Positions 31,187 to 42,737 of a DNA stretch of 64,000 bases are shown here, piece by piece; position 1 is the stretch's first letter, and each line of letters begins with the position of its first letter. The position numbers were made by a program, and so were the translations under genes. This DNA is from Platynereis dumerilii (taxonomy: Eukaryota > Annelida > Polychaeta > Phyllodocida > Nereididae), in the NCBI GenBank assembly GCA_026936325.1, contig JAPTHN010000150.1:1-64000 (forward strand). The letters are read 5' to 3'. The notes below the pieces were generated by a model that was not told the DNA's origin, did no database searches, and saw nothing but the letters and a program-made list of their open reading frames with translations.

Positions 31187-32130
31187 TACAGTGAGGCCAC
31201 AGATAACCGAACACTTATGTCATAGAGCAATTTGTCCGGATAAACGATGCATCCGCATATCTGAAGCAGTACCACTAACGCCACCTGTGTGTTGCCAGGT
31301 GCCACGCATGAGTGCACTAAGGTCACGGCCCCCCATGCTGCTGCCACCCCCTCCTCCCTCTCTTTGGAGCAGTTGGCACAGTGCCAATTTCACTTCTTGA
31401 GTCTTTGAAAAAACAATCTGCACATTAAAAGTCTGCATTGAATGGATTTCAAAATAAAAAGAAGTTGTTGCCGTTCATCAATGATTTATTTGATAGGGAT
31501 GGGTTCAAATATACACATGTGGCACCAAAATATGCAAGTAAATATTCATACTTTGGTGTATTTATAGACTTGGATAAGATCTCTTTGAAAACAATCTGCA
31601 TTAAATACATCAAGTCATCATTCACTGCATTTTAAATACAAATGATTCGTTATTGTCCAGCAATGATCTGTTTGATAAAAAAATGTAGGCTCAAATATAG
31701 CACTAAATATGCAAAATAAATATTTATAAATGAATTCATATGATTATGTACACATTTAAAACACAATGTCAAAAATAGCAAAACACTCTTTTGAAATTAA
31801 TGAAACAGTGATATTGAAATAAATACATCTATAGCAGCAGGCCCATGCTGGTGTTGCGTAATACCATGCGGGCCACGTGGCTGGACCACTGTTTACTCAA
31901 TGACACGCTTGACCGATTCTCTGGCTCAGAGAGCTGCTGTGCAGATTACTGAAGCAATTAGCTATAGAAATCTATTGTTTTGTGACTGGTATGCACTGTT
32001 CGGATCCGGAAACCGAGGCATTCGGTTATAAGAGGCAATTAAGCATTGTGCAGATTGGTTTCAGACCTATTTGTACGGACAAACGAGGCATCCGGTTATT
32101 AGAGGTCCGGTTAAGTGTGGCCTTACTGTA
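31187..32130. mobile_element. Tc1/mariner-like MITE with CAGTRAGGCCAC ends
   Basis: Ends TACAGTGAGGCCACAGATAA and the reverse complement of TTAAGTGTGGCCTTACTGTA are inverted repeats over about 26 bp. TA flanks both ends. The flanks GGTTCAGAA and ATCTACATGAAAATGAG join around a single TA in the paralogous copy B (GTTCAGAATAATTTACATTA at 39119), an empty site. The interior has no clear transposase. The element arrived after the segmental duplication, unless copy B lost it exactly. Confidence 0.9.
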
Positions 32131-32821
32131 ATCTACATGAAAATGAGAAATTTGAGGGCATGGGGAGACCAAAATGGGAGGGGATGGAGGGGGTCTAGAA
32201 AAAGTAATTCGTAATTCATTGAGGTTATGTCTCCCCAGTGCGTGGAATTATGTAATGAATGAGGTTCGGAGTAATTTACCTGATTTTCCTATAGTAATGT
32301 CCTCAGACTCAGATCCATAGTAACGATGACAGGCTCAGTAAGTTCAGATATCGTGAGACGAGAAATGCTACTGACAGCAGCAGAACCTGAAACTAGCAGT
32401 TTAAGATGGTAATAACCAAATTTTCTGATGTCTGGATTTTCACAATCTACAGACCTCTGCTTGGAGAAGTATTGCTCAAGCGGATCTTGATGGAAGTGTG
32501 CGCTCAGCACATATTTTACACCTTCTGTATCCTATCAATACTAAATTTTTGTTCAAAATCTGCAAACGAGTCACAACTCATTCTATATCTCAAAAATACA
32601 TTCAGATGAAAACCTTAATGTACTATGCGTGTTAGGGCACAAAACTTGATATTCAATGAATAGTTTTTCCCAGAATACAAACTAAAGGTGAAACTGCCAA
32701 AGTAACTCCGTTTTACAGTACAATCATATTACTTAAAGTCAGTAGGGCGAGATTTTATAGAGTCTAGATATATATACAAGTCAGTCTCTAGTCGTATCCT
32801 TGGTCGTCATCTTGCTCTTGA

Positions 32822-33259
32822 TCAATTACGCGGTCTCAGTCGTCCCTGGCCTTGGATGATATTCTGCGGGTCAACTCGCCTCAGCAGGGCATTACCCTGG
32901 GCACGGGGGCGACGGGGAGCGGGGAGGTCGGGCCGAGCTAGGGGGCCCACGAGAGCGATGGGAAGGTGTTGCGGGGTAGCTGGGAGGGCAGGCCAAGCAC
33001 GGGGGCCTTCGAGAGCGAGGGGCAGGGGTCGGTGTCGTTGGGCTGGCTGCTCTGGTGCTGGTTGAGGGGGCACCGGGAAGTTTGCTCTGTTGACGTCCTG
33101 GAAACGTACCCTTGCAAAAACAACAGCCTCGGCTGGCTGGGCAATCAGTCCATAAGCAGGGGCCAAAATTAGCCAGGGAGGAGGAAGGGCTTGCAGCAGT
33201 CCACGCAGCACTCAACGCACATCAGCACCAGTCAGTCTGGCAACTCTCCAAAACATCTG
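32822..33259 (-). CDS. GC-rich, proline-rich possible exon
   Basis: A GC-rich patch. From 33211 the minus strand gives a Pro/Ala/Arg-rich stretch (FPVPPQPAPEQPAQRHRPLP and further), but other frames are also open and Pro-rich, so the true frame is unclear. Upstream at about 33260 there is a good 3' splice site on the minus strand, CTATTTCTTTTCCAG, matching a GTAACTC donor at about 33406. This could be the second exon or 3' UTR of the gene at 33555-34204. Confidence 0.35.
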
Positions 33260-33554
33260 GAAAAGAAATAGACAGATTGTCAGTAGTGTCAAAATAGCAT
33301 AATGAAAACATGTGACACTGCATTTAACTGTCAAGAACTGCACTCTTTCGTTGTGACATTTGTATTTTCGTTAGCCAGCACTGAGACAATAAAATTTTGA
33401 GTTACCTCAGCCTAAAATCTGGCATACTCCTCCTGAGACTCCATGCTGAGTACCGATCCCCCTATATTTAGCTACTGCACGTCCATTGGGTCTGCCTCGA
33501 ATCCAGTTGCCCAATCGAGTGGCTGGCTTAATGCAGCAGCACTTGCAAGCCTTC

Positions 33555-34204
33555 TTACAAGACCAGGCAGGGAGGGTCCCTATTCCCCCCACAGCATTTA
33601 CGCAACAGAATGACTAGCATAATTACCGTGAGGAGAAGGCCCGAGGTGATTCCTGCAATGACTGATCCCCAGAAGGTCACATTTCTTGGTGTCCAGGACG
33701 GCATCCTCGCCGAGGTCGTTGGGCCAGCTCTACGTCCAGTTTCTGCAGTTCGGTCATTGGGGGGCCTTGTCTGGGTAACTTCATCGACAGTCGACGGGGG
33801 CTCGGGGTGCTGAAGCGATGACTTGGTCCTCAGGGTCGTGTAGATCTTGCTGAATAAACTGCATTCAGGCCCCACGCAGCCTGTCACAGTCACCGCGTCA
33901 AAGCGACAAGTCACCCAGGGGTGATTTTGTGCCACTGCCATGTACAGGCTCCGATTGGCGCCGGTCATCGATACAAATTCAAACCCAAAGGTCAAGTCCA
34001 GGCTGTCGAGGTCGAAGGTCGAGGGGTCGGTTACTCTGATGATCAGTCCACTGTTGAATCTGGCACGGGGGCAAAGTGCGGGGCCCAGTGGGCGTCTGGG
34101 CAGCTGATCATTCCATTGGACGAGCAGATGCATTCTCCGTTTCCGCAACTCAACGCCTGTGTTGTGGTCAGCACAACCAGTGCTATCACTGTCATCAAAA
34201 ACAT
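33555..34204 (-). CDS. Putative single-pass membrane protein, novel
   Basis: ATG at 34204 opens a signal peptide (MFLMTVIALVVLTTTQALS) followed by a Cys-rich start (CGNGECICSSNGMISCPDAH). The ectodomain then continues in the neighbouring frame: LIIRVTDPSTFDLDSLDLTF, GANRSLYMAVAQNHPWVTC, GCVGPECSLF, a Pro/Thr stalk, a transmembrane helix SVIAGITSGLLLTVIMLVIL, and a short Cys tail ending CLVL. Two N-glycosylation sites (NRS, NVT) are visible. The frame change near 34050 means a frameshift, a sequencing error, or a pseudogene. The C-x-C ... L-L-DL-SLDL look recalls a small leucine-rich-repeat cap, but I recognise no family. It lies between the two duplication copies, and a donor-acceptor pair follows it. 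Confidence 0.5.
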
Positions 34205-34228
34205 GATGACAAATCCAAAATGTCAAAC

Positions 34229-34830
34229 TTATAAATTCACCAAAATTCTCCAATGTCTTAATGCAATGTATATACGTCCGACCTCTCTAAAATTCCTCAT
34301 TTGCAACCTTCTCAGAAAGAGAACACAATAGATGATTAGTAGTCTCAAAATCTCTGAAGCATACATTGACAGATTGTTGTCTGCTTTGAATACAATCATA
34401 GCTAGCTTCAACAACCTTATTCCATAACTCTTTTAATATTTACTCACAATACTCAGTTTTTCATGTAGACAAAGAAAAAAATCTGTGATGATAATTTCAT
34501 TACCTTGTGTGTTGTTCTTAGGGCTTGTTGGCAAAACATAAGTATTGACAATGTTGCTGAAATGAAGATTGAACCACTGTCGTTTCTCTGCCATTGGAGC
34601 TGAAGGCGGGTCAGGTGGTGCATTTTAAGCGGGATTCATATTGATGTTTTCCATGCCGAAGTAGTCTAGAACTGCCTCAGCTTCGTATACATCGGTGACG
34701 TTTAAATGTTAGATTGATATATTTGGTCCTGCAGACTCATCATGGATCCTATGTCGCTTCTGCTCTCCTTGTAGAGGTGCTTGAAGCGGATCCACACAAG
34801 GTCTTCTGATGGGGTCGGGCATGTTTCGAC
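34229..34830 (-). pseudogene. DUF6589-type gene fragment, copy B
   Basis: The minus strand repeats the copy A peptides LAMIVFKADNNLSMYASEIL and RLLIIYCVL, then diverges where copy A continues SEKVANEEFYG. The exon with DYFGMENINMNP is also present (about 34690-34620), disturbed by small indels. It is the left border of duplication copy B and is more decayed than copy A. Confidence 0.6.
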
Positions 34831-35593
34831 ATTTGCGGGGCTCGCATTAATTGTTGCATTTTTTTTTTCATGTCAATGGTCTGGGGGAGGGGGGCCTAGG
34901 CCCCCCTTGGATCCTTCACTGCACCTTATTAAAACAGGCACTTAAGAATATATATCTGACTACCGAAAGATTCATAATTTTGTTGGGGTTTGGGTATTGT
35001 TGTAGGCATTAAGCTATGTAAATACCTTGAGAAGTATACATGCAGGGTTTACCCCGGGGCCAGGTGGGCACGCACATCAATTTCACCCTGGCCTCGGTGA
35101 CACTTTCCAGATCCCGTGCATTTTTACCAGCATAGCTACTGGACCTTTGATAGTAGGAGCCTGTCCTGGCTTTTCCTGATCGTTCGTTTTCCGTATCTAT
35201 CCATCCTCGTTTGCGCGGTTGCTCCGCCGGGCCTGTAGTTCGCTGCATTGTTTGGCGTTGCCGTGACCTGAAATGTGTATTTGTATTTATATAATATTAT
35301 ATTATATATACTGTCCTCATAGTCATCCAAGGGATCAGTATCATGACAGTATTAGATGGATGGACTTGAACATCATCTTCATCCACATCCAGGTTATATG
35401 AATGTCGTAGCTGTGTTTTCAGGGTACTTTGGTCTGCACTTGAAAAATGTCAGATGTGTCTGGGAAGTCGGTGAATAGTAGGAGGAGTGATGATTACAGG
35501 AGATGCGCTCTGACTGTGAAAAGTGAAAGGGGCACGATCAAAAGTAGGACGGAGTAGCTGGGAAGGAAGTGAAGGAGAAAGATCAGAAGTTGG

Positions 35594-36002
35594 CTAAAAG
35601 AATAGCTGAGAATGAACAGAGGCAGAATGAGGTTGTGAAGATCTAGTCATTGTTACATTCTGCACTTTGCTCCCCCAACGGATGGCCGAGTTATTGTGGG
35701 TCTCCTTTACGCTCATCCTAAATTCCTTGGCTTTTTCTCCAGCTGCCTCGCATACACCCATCTTTCCAGGGGATCCAATCTGTCGAGAGAATAAAATTTC
35801 ATTACATTTTAATATTAGATTCAGTGTTGGATGAGGAAAACACAGGGCTGAGAATGAACAGATCAAGGGAAAGACAATGAATGATGTGAATAGTATTTAC
35901 ATTAGATGACAGATGACTGCTGAATTTATGGATGTGTGAAGAAGTACAAAGATGGCTAACCACCCCCATGGCTTTTGGGGTCACCGCGGACACGCTGCCC
36001 AT
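35594..36002 (-). pseudogene. Unrecognised coding remnant, copy B
   Basis: Counterpart of 26672-27209 with the peptide IGSPGKMGVCEAAGEKAKEF retained. Family unknown. Confidence 0.35.
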
Positions 36003-36114
36003 CTCACAGTTGATAAGTTGGTTCCCATCAAAGTGGTAGTGACCTGAATGATTTAATTTAAGAATATGTTTAAAATTATTTCAGAGCTAGAATTACTTTG
36101 ACAGGTCAACGTGT

Positions 36115-36440
36115 TCAATTATTCCTAAATGGCCCACTTTGGTGCTGAGGGGATGTAAAACACAAACTCACTCTTTCTCCAATCCGTTGAATCAGATGAT
36201 GAATGAAACAAAGATGCAGAATAATTGACATGAAAAGGATGAATTTCAGGGGATGAAGAGACAGAAATGGGAGAGGATTGAGAGGATGTAGAAAAAGTCA
36301 TTCTTAATGCATCGGGATAGGTCTCCCCATCCATTGAATCGGTTGATGAATGTGGCAAAGGTGCGGAATAGTCGGCATGAAAATGAGGAATTTGAAAGGA
36401 TGATGAGACAGAAATGGGAGGGGATTCCGTGGAGATGGGT
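36115..36440 (+). repeat. Tandem repeat of the 18640 family within copy B
   Basis: Same GATGAATG, GATGAAGAGACAG and GGTCTCCCCATCC words as 27500-27900. Confidence 0.75.
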
Positions 36441-36945
36441 AATGCATAAGGGAATGATACCGATGTTTCCTGTGGTATTTGGATTACATCCCTATTCCCT
36501 TAGTAAATAGTAAATCGATCATGTCCATATGTTCATGTTCATCAACAAAATGCAAAAATGTGCACCCATACGCATCAATCATATTTATCCGCTTATCGAT
36601 TTAGTCACTGTCTGAGTCTTGTTTCTACACGCTTGGGTGTTTTCTCAATTTACCTTTGCTTACGTTTCAATTTTAACGGTTGGTCTGAAGGTCTTTTTGT
36701 AGATTCTTTCTGAGTCGATGCAGTGGATGCACTAGGTTTTGAGGATGATGATTTCGTAGATTTTGTTGATGGGGTGGTTTGGTTGGGACTTCTTCAGGGG
36801 TGGATGAGAATATTGGATGACACGGAAGTGTGGTTGTCAGATTTTGAACGGCTTAGCCTAGCACCAATGTTTATTTAGGTCAATGGTGTATTTAGTAACT
36901 TCCTATCTACTGAGATGTTAGCCAGTCACCAGGAGTGAATTGCTT

Positions 36946-37344
36946 TTTTGTGTCCGAGAGCAGGGCCTCGGGCCCTTTGTCGTCATCAATGGGATTGTCA
37001 TATCAAAGTTGGTGTGGATCGAAAAGCATTTTACAGATGCAAGAACAACCCAAAGTTATGATGCCATTATGATGCCCAGTGTTTACACTGTTGCACTAGA
37101 TGCCCTGGCTTTAATCTTATGTCTCACTGCTCTAAATAGTTAACTTTAATCCCCCAAATTCCTCCTTGCTCAGCAGACGATTTCTGAGAAGCATCTTCTT
37201 CTTCTTCCCTTTGGCCCTTCCTCCCTGAGACAAAGTGGGGTGCACCACAACCTGAGATTTATACTTCAGGCAATTACTAAAGATAGACAGATAGACAGCT
37301 AGACACATAGACAGATAGATAGATTGATAGGTAGATTGATAGAT
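36946..37344. other. Copy-B-specific replacement block with ATAG microsatellite
   Basis: Between sequences matching 29400 and 30030 of copy A, copy B carries about 400 unrelated bases ending in an ATAGACAG/ATAGATTG microsatellite (about 37279-37345). No gene is recognised. Confidence 0.6.
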
Positions 37345-37440
37345 GCGTGGAAGCACCTGGGACTTGTTTATAAATAAGTCGCTGTTCTTCTATGGGGTGT
37401 TTTGTTTTTTAAACAAATCCTTTGAAGGCCATTGTTTTTC

Positions 37441-38010
37441 CGACAAGTATACCTTTGGGGCACAGGGGATTATCCCCAAAGAGCCATGGAAGTCTGATTT
37501 CCAGAATGTCTGAAGGTTTCCGTTCTGTACTGTACCACTCCCACATACTTTGTAATACTCAGAGGTTGTGGCACTGATTTTCCATTAGATTACTGTTATC
37601 GGAGTCGCCTTCACCGAAAATATCCTTCAGAGGACGTGCCTAAAATAAAATGTAAATTCATTAAATTATATAATTCTGCAAACTTTTTTTTTCAGTGAAC
37701 TTGAAATGGTTTTGACCTGGGCCTGGATAAATCATTGTTTTCAAAAAATGCAAGTATCTGAAATATCCAATGTGGTTGTCATCATAATTGTTTTTGCTGC
37801 ATACCAGTCCTCATAACATTCATCATGTTTCAGCTTAACAAACTGCATTTTGTTTTGATCATTTGAATTAAAGAAATGACTTCCAGTCATTTGGCACTCG
37901 GGCCTTGGGCGAATTGAACTTCCGGTTCACTGACTGAGTCGCTGCAACGACGGTGTAAAAGTGACAAGGAGCGAGGCTGATACTAAGGTCAGTTTGTTCA
38001 GGATTTCAGA
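37441..38010. other. Copy-B-specific block, no gene recognised
   Basis: About 570 bases separate the two halves of a stretch that is continuous in copy A near 30130. Its right end resembles 29740-29880 of copy A (GTGAC-AAG--C-AGGCT, CAGTTTGT-CAGGATTTC), so it is partly a rearranged duplicate piece. Confidence 0.5.
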
Positions 38011-38930
38011 CATTTTTACAAGGAATCTCCCCAGGAATCTGCATCTGATCGAGCATACCCTTGCGTCTGTTCTCCTATGTCCCCTAATCTCTCAAAGAAA
38101 CTTCCCGTGCCTATTCAAAGCCGCCAATATTATTAAATTTGTTTACCTACCAATGACATCCATAATTTGCATTTCCTTCATCTCTTCCTTAACCATGCGA
38201 AAGAGTTCCCTTGCTTGTCCTTCTCGTATTGACCGGTAAGGCATACAGAGCACAGGCTGTGCATATGGTTTTACATTTCGCCTCTCTTCACCAACCATGC
38301 TGTGTCCTCCTCCTGTCCTAATTAGCCTACCAAGTGCATAAATACAGGACTTTTAAAAAGCCCCAAACATCCTTCCATCTCTTCTCCAACCATAACCATC
38401 ATAATGTGGGTAGCAGCTTGACTCCGCTTCTTAAACAGGTTGATCAAGTACTCCTCGTAGTCCCTTTTCTTGATGGTTCGCCATTTTCGATATCAGACAT
38501 TAGATCTCCACCCTAAAAAAAGCCATTAATATGACTAAATGAATTCGTAGAGTGACTTTTATGTTCCTAGAAACCTTGAAAGTAACTTAAATACCTTTAC
38601 AATCTACTGTGTTGTACATCTTTGAAAGATATCAAAGTAATAATGCGAACCATTCTGACTTTACCACAAACAGATACACGCTCATTTGGCTCTTGTTTCA
38701 TGGCCTCTCTCTAGTGCTCTCACTTTGGCCCATATTTTGCCCCAGATAGATTTTTGCCTGGTTTGACCATATATTTCAGTCAGGGCATGAACCAACAATA
38801 AGTGAAGCTCTTGAATCACCTGCACACATTTCAATAAAACTTTCTGTAGACAATTGAGATTCTGTAGACAATCAGACTCTGGACAAGGAAAATGTGCTCC
38901 TTCAGTATTTAATTTTGTTATTTTCTTTAT
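38010..38930 (-). pseudogene. Unrecognised multi-exon-like coding remnant, copy B
   Basis: Minus strand: IQELHLLLVHALTEIYGQTR and KSIWGKIWAKVRALERG (about 38830-38700), then INLFKKRSQAATHIMMVMVG (38460-38390), SIREGQARELFRMVKEEMKE (38230-38170). These match copy A. The middle part ends in the SINE fragment at 38300-38378. Family unknown. Confidence 0.4.
38300..38378 (+). mobile_element. SINE 3' fragment (ATCC-tail family), copy B
   Basis: Paralogue of 30420-30508 with the same borders, confirming one insertion followed by duplication. Confidence 0.75.
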
Positions 38931-38934
38931 CCAG

Positions 38935-39000
38935 CCTTTGACTCTAAATAGCCCACACCGGTGCTGATGGGGCGTAAAACACAAACTCACTCACTCTTTA
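38935..39000 (+). mobile_element. 3' end of second SINE family
   Basis: CTAAATAGCCCACACCGGTG then CTGATGGGGCGTAAAACACA and an ACTC tail. The flanks repeat CTTTATCCAGCCT (38927-38939 and 38996-39008), which looks like a 13 bp target duplication: in copy A (31058-31070) this word occurs only once, so copy A is the empty site. Confidence 0.75.
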
Positions 39001-39720
39001 TCCAGCCTACATGTTTGAGGATATATATAATATTTTCCTCTCAGAACTTATAGAGCTTGCCATTTAAGTACTGCACAGGGTTTCCAATCCATAGAATAGG
39101 ATGATGAATGAGGCGAAGGTTCAGAATAATTTACATTAAAATTAGGAATTTGAGGGCACGAAGAGACAAAATGGGAGGGGATGGAGGGGGTCTAGAAAAA
39201 GTCATTAATAACTCAGTGAGGATTTGTCTCCCCAGTGCGTGGAATTAGGTAATGAATGAGGTTTGGAGCAATTTACCTGATTTTCCTATAGTAATGTCAT
39301 CGGACTCGGATCCTTAGTAACGATGACAGGTTCAATAAGTTTAGATATCGTTAGAAAGAGAAATGCTACTGACGGCAGTAGAACCTGAAACTAGCAGTTT
39401 AAGATGGTAATAACCAAATTTTCTGATGTCAGGATTTTCACAACCTAGAGGCTTATGCTTCGAGAATTACTGCTCAAGTGGATCTTGATTGAAGTGTGCG
39501 CTCAGTCTGTATTTTACACCTTCTGTATCCTATCAATACTAAATTTTTGTTCAGAAATCTTCAAATGAGTCACAACTCATTCTATATCACTAAAACACAT
39601 TCAAATGAAATCCTTAATGTATAGGTGTGTTAGGGCCCAAAAATGTTGATATTCAACGAACACTTTTTCCCAGAATACAAACTTGGTGCCGCGAAACGGC
39701 CAAAGTAACCCTGATTTTCG

Positions 39721-41016
39721 GTACGATCATATCACTTCTCAGATATTTCCCCTTTTTCTGGAATATTAACAAACGTTTGACTAGTGTATTTAGTTCATCA
39801 GTTGGAACGGTCAGACTCAATTGATCTGTGATAATGTTGATAAAAAAGGATTATCTGTACCTTTCTCTTGCACCGCATTGTCCTATACTTGTTGCAGCTT
39901 CCCTTCACAGGCATTAATTTCATTGAGGGTGTCCTCGTGAAAGACAGTTGCCACAAATTCTGACATATCTGATATATTATCAATATCTTCTGGTATGGCT
40001 TCCTGGTTTGACGTTTCCGGTGTGACATCAATCACATCATCAACTTCCTTGTTCTATGGTAGAGAAGAAATGCAGAATAATGTACATATTTAGATTATTT
40101 TATAAGAAAAAAATAGAGCTTTTTTCACTTATCAATCAAAAATAACCCCAGATATTAAAATTATATTTTTCTACTGTGCCATAATTATCACTAAAAGACA
40201 ATGCGAAAGATGACGTGCACAAGGCGCTTACCATGGTACTTTCACAGATATGATGATCTTCCGTGGCATTATTGTGACTTTTTATTGAGCCTACAGGGAA
40301 AGATAAAGATCACTGTGTGTAGATTCATCTGGATTATCAAATACTGGTGTGCACATACAGTCTAGCTATCAACAACTTTAGGGTATAAGGATTAAAACAA
40401 TTAACATAAGCACACAGGCTTATAACCGAATAAACCACATCAATGAATATAAAAACATATACACTATCATATTCCATGCATTCTCAACAGTCATTTCATG
40501 GGGAAAAAAAAGTCAGTGAATTAACTTACCTTTTCGCTGAAGAGGGTAACTCCATATTTCACGGCAATGGGGCTCATTGCTTCCTTTAAGTCACTGCCAT
40601 GCGTACCAGTCAGCAGTATGGGTTTGGTGTACCCCATCACTATATCCATACTATATCCATACTCTCAATTAATTCCATAGTGTGCATATCCATGTCAACG
40701 CCAATTTCCAGTGCCATTCTACCTTGCACGTCTAATGGGAAAAAGGGCCATCCTTGACCCTTCCCTATCACACAAACGGCAGTGGCACTTCTCCCCACAT
40801 TCGAACAATCGCAGTTACTCGTTCGAAAATGTAGTCCTGCTTCACTCAGTGACACAGTGCACAACTAAGGAACAGTATTGTTTGTGAACGGAGAGGGGAA
40901 GGGTAACCAGCGGGGCACTGCTGACAAGGGGCACTTTCGCTGAGGGGCACATCACATTTTCAGAATAGCCTCTTCACGGGCTTAGGGGATCCTCTTCAGC
41001 AACTCGCTTGTGATTC
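39721..41016 (-). other. Coding-like remnants of unknown family
   Basis: Two protein-like stretches lie on the minus strand: an acidic one (EVDDVIDVTPETSNQEAIPE, then DIDNISDMSEFVATVFHEDT; 40050-39900) and another (RTSNCDCSNVGRSATAVCVI, GKGQGWPFFPLDVQGRMALE; 40830-40700; then YTKPILLTGTHGSDLKEAMS and PIAVKYGVTLFSEK, 40635-40535). The latter ends at a plausible donor (AAAAGGTAAGTT on the minus strand). They may be exons of one host gene; no family is recognised. Confidence 0.35.
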
Positions 41017-41300
41017 AAGCTATGTAAATACCTTGAGAAGTATACATGCGGGGTTTACGCCGGGGCCAGGTGGGCAAGCACATCAATTTCACCCTGGCCC
41101 CGGTGACACTTTCCAGATCCTGTGCATTTTTTACCAGCGTACTGGACCTTTGATAGTAGGAGTCTGTCCTGGCTTTTCCCAATCGTTCATTTTCTGTATC
41201 TATCCGTCCTCGTTTGTTGGGTGTCGCTCCGCCGGGCCTGAAGTTCACTGCACTGTATGGCGTTACCATGTCCTGAAATGTGTATTAATATTTATAAATA
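41017..41300. repeat. Third, short copy of the duplicated segment
   Basis: AAGCTATGTAAATACCTTGA at 41017 to GAAATGTGTATTAATATTTA at about 41295 match 26211-26490 and 35010-35290. Only this ~285 bp block is present, so it is either a repeat element used as a recombination site or a residue of a third copy. Confidence 0.8.
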
Positions 41301-41804
41301 TATATATATAAGTTTTATTTGACATCTGAATATCAAGAAGACACATGTGTCAGCAAAAATAAGAAAAAATATAACAATAAAAGAAATCCACAACTATTCT
41401 ACATCTACAAGAAATTAATACAATGAAAAGTCTAAGGCAGTTTATGGTAATGGTCCCAGTTCATAAAGTAAAAAATATACGTATTTGAGCAAGCTTCGGA
41501 GATTCCTCAGGAGGTCATCTTCAGTGATCCTGTAAAGAAAGCAATATTCCTCATGAAGATTCCCGTGGCATGATGAAGGCCCCATCCCATCCAAGATTGG
41601 TATAATATTTGTATAAATCATCTGAATTTGTCTTGTGGTTAATGATTGAAGCTTGTGACAGAAAGATGTTAGGCCAGCCTTTTGAGTCCGAATATTATTT
41701 GTGACAACTTCTCTAAGCACTCTGCAAAATCACCCCTGAATGGCTGATACAGTAAATATCTGATGAGGCTGTGGATCAGCTTGTCTGTCCTATGGCGCCA
41801 TATC
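41301..41804. other. Intergenic stretch, no gene supported
   Basis: A minus-strand open stretch (41720-41442) contains NLHEEYCFLYRITEDDLLRN and similar, weakly protein-like. Nothing is recognised. Confidence 0.25.
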
Positions 41805-42180
41805 CTCTCTAATATCGCTTGGCCTTCATTTCCCCAAGTGTGAACAAACTTGCACTGAAGCCGTATGTTGTGTGATTATCCTTTTGTCCTCTCTAATATT
41901 GGTTGGCCCTCATTTCCCCAAGTTCAAGTTCAAGTTCTTTATTGGAAAATAATTATTTAGCAAAACACATAAATCATGTACAATTATAAACAATATAATT
42001 TTCCTTAGTCAAGATACAAAAAAATGTATATATATTGACGTATAGTTAATAATACAAATAATTTTCATGTTACATGTGTGAACAAACTTGCACTGAAGCC
42101 GTATGTTGTATGATTATCCTTTTGTCCTCTCTAATATCGCTTGGCCTTCATTTCCCCAAGTGTGAACAAACTTTTACAGA
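41805..42180 (+). repeat. ~100 bp tandem repeat, three units
   Basis: TGTCCTCTCTAATAT-G-TTGGCC and GTGTGAACAAACTTGCACTG recur three times. The middle unit is interrupted by the insertion at 41924-42074, while the third unit departs after ACAAACTT. Confidence 0.85.
41924..42074 (-). mobile_element. 5'-truncated LINE tail in a tandem unit
   Basis: The insertion starts TTCAAGTTCAAGTTCTTTAT, i.e. a TTGAACTTGAACT tail on the minus strand, and splits one ~100 bp tandem unit. A repeated short tail and severe 5' truncation fit a CR1/Rex-like LINE end. The family cannot be named. Confidence 0.5.
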
Positions 42181-42737
42181 AGCTCTTTATTTTGGATAAT
42201 CCTTTCATATGCAGCCCTCTTCAACACAGGTTTGTAATGTAGAAAAAAAGTTCAACGAGTGTCCTCGCTTTTATCGGGTTAATCTCAAATTCCAGAGTCC
42301 TGCTCTTCGTTTCGATGACAATTATGAAATGGTGTACATATAACAGTCAAGATGATATTTGGCTTGTAGTGCAATAATGTCTCCATTCATACTGTCCTTA
42401 ATTAAATTATTTAGTGATTGCATATAGCCACAAATATACATACTGGAATAATTGTATGTACCTGTGATCAGTCGTGTCAGTTGACATGATGCCTCAGAAC
42501 TTGAGCCTGAACTGCCTAAAAAACAAATCTTGTCTGCTGAATGCCTGTTACCTCGTCAGCCTGGCGGGTGGTGTACCAGGCAGCATCAAAATAAATCCTC
42601 CAGATGACGCTGTTGCATCGCATAGCCACCTGGTGAGAAAAAACTTGAAAATCGCGGGTGAGGGACAGCAGAGTAGCAAAACGCAGTCACTGTGACTGTG
42701 TAGCTGCGCTACGCTTTGTTTATTAATCAAAACCACA
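42181..42737. other. Intergenic stretch, no gene seen
   Basis: Nothing recognised. A short GC-richer patch lies at 42540-42700. Confidence 0.3.

Larger units (their letters stand above)
25455..32700. repeat. Segmental duplication, copy A
   Basis: Blocks of this region reappear in the same order and orientation at 34290-39720: 25460-26480 with 34290-35290; 26540-27300 with 35325-36090; 27500-27850 with 36115-36440; 28200-28645 with 36455-36860; 30180-31060 with 38085-38930; 31060-31186 plus 32131-32690 with 39000-39715. Copy A holds extra sequence at 28646-29313 and 31187-32130, and differs at 29402-30030. Confidence 0.9.
34290..39720. repeat. Segmental duplication, copy B
   Basis: Same order and direction as 25455-32700 (blocks listed there). 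Copy B lacks the KDZ/SGNH block (28646-29313 of A) and the MITE at 31187-32130. It has its own replacements at 36946-37344 and 37441-38010, and an extra SINE-end at 38935-39000. Confidence 0.9.

Noticed and set aside
42474-42736. Two opposing short frames near 42.6 kb
   Set aside because: No domain, no splice signals, and frames on both strands are equally open.
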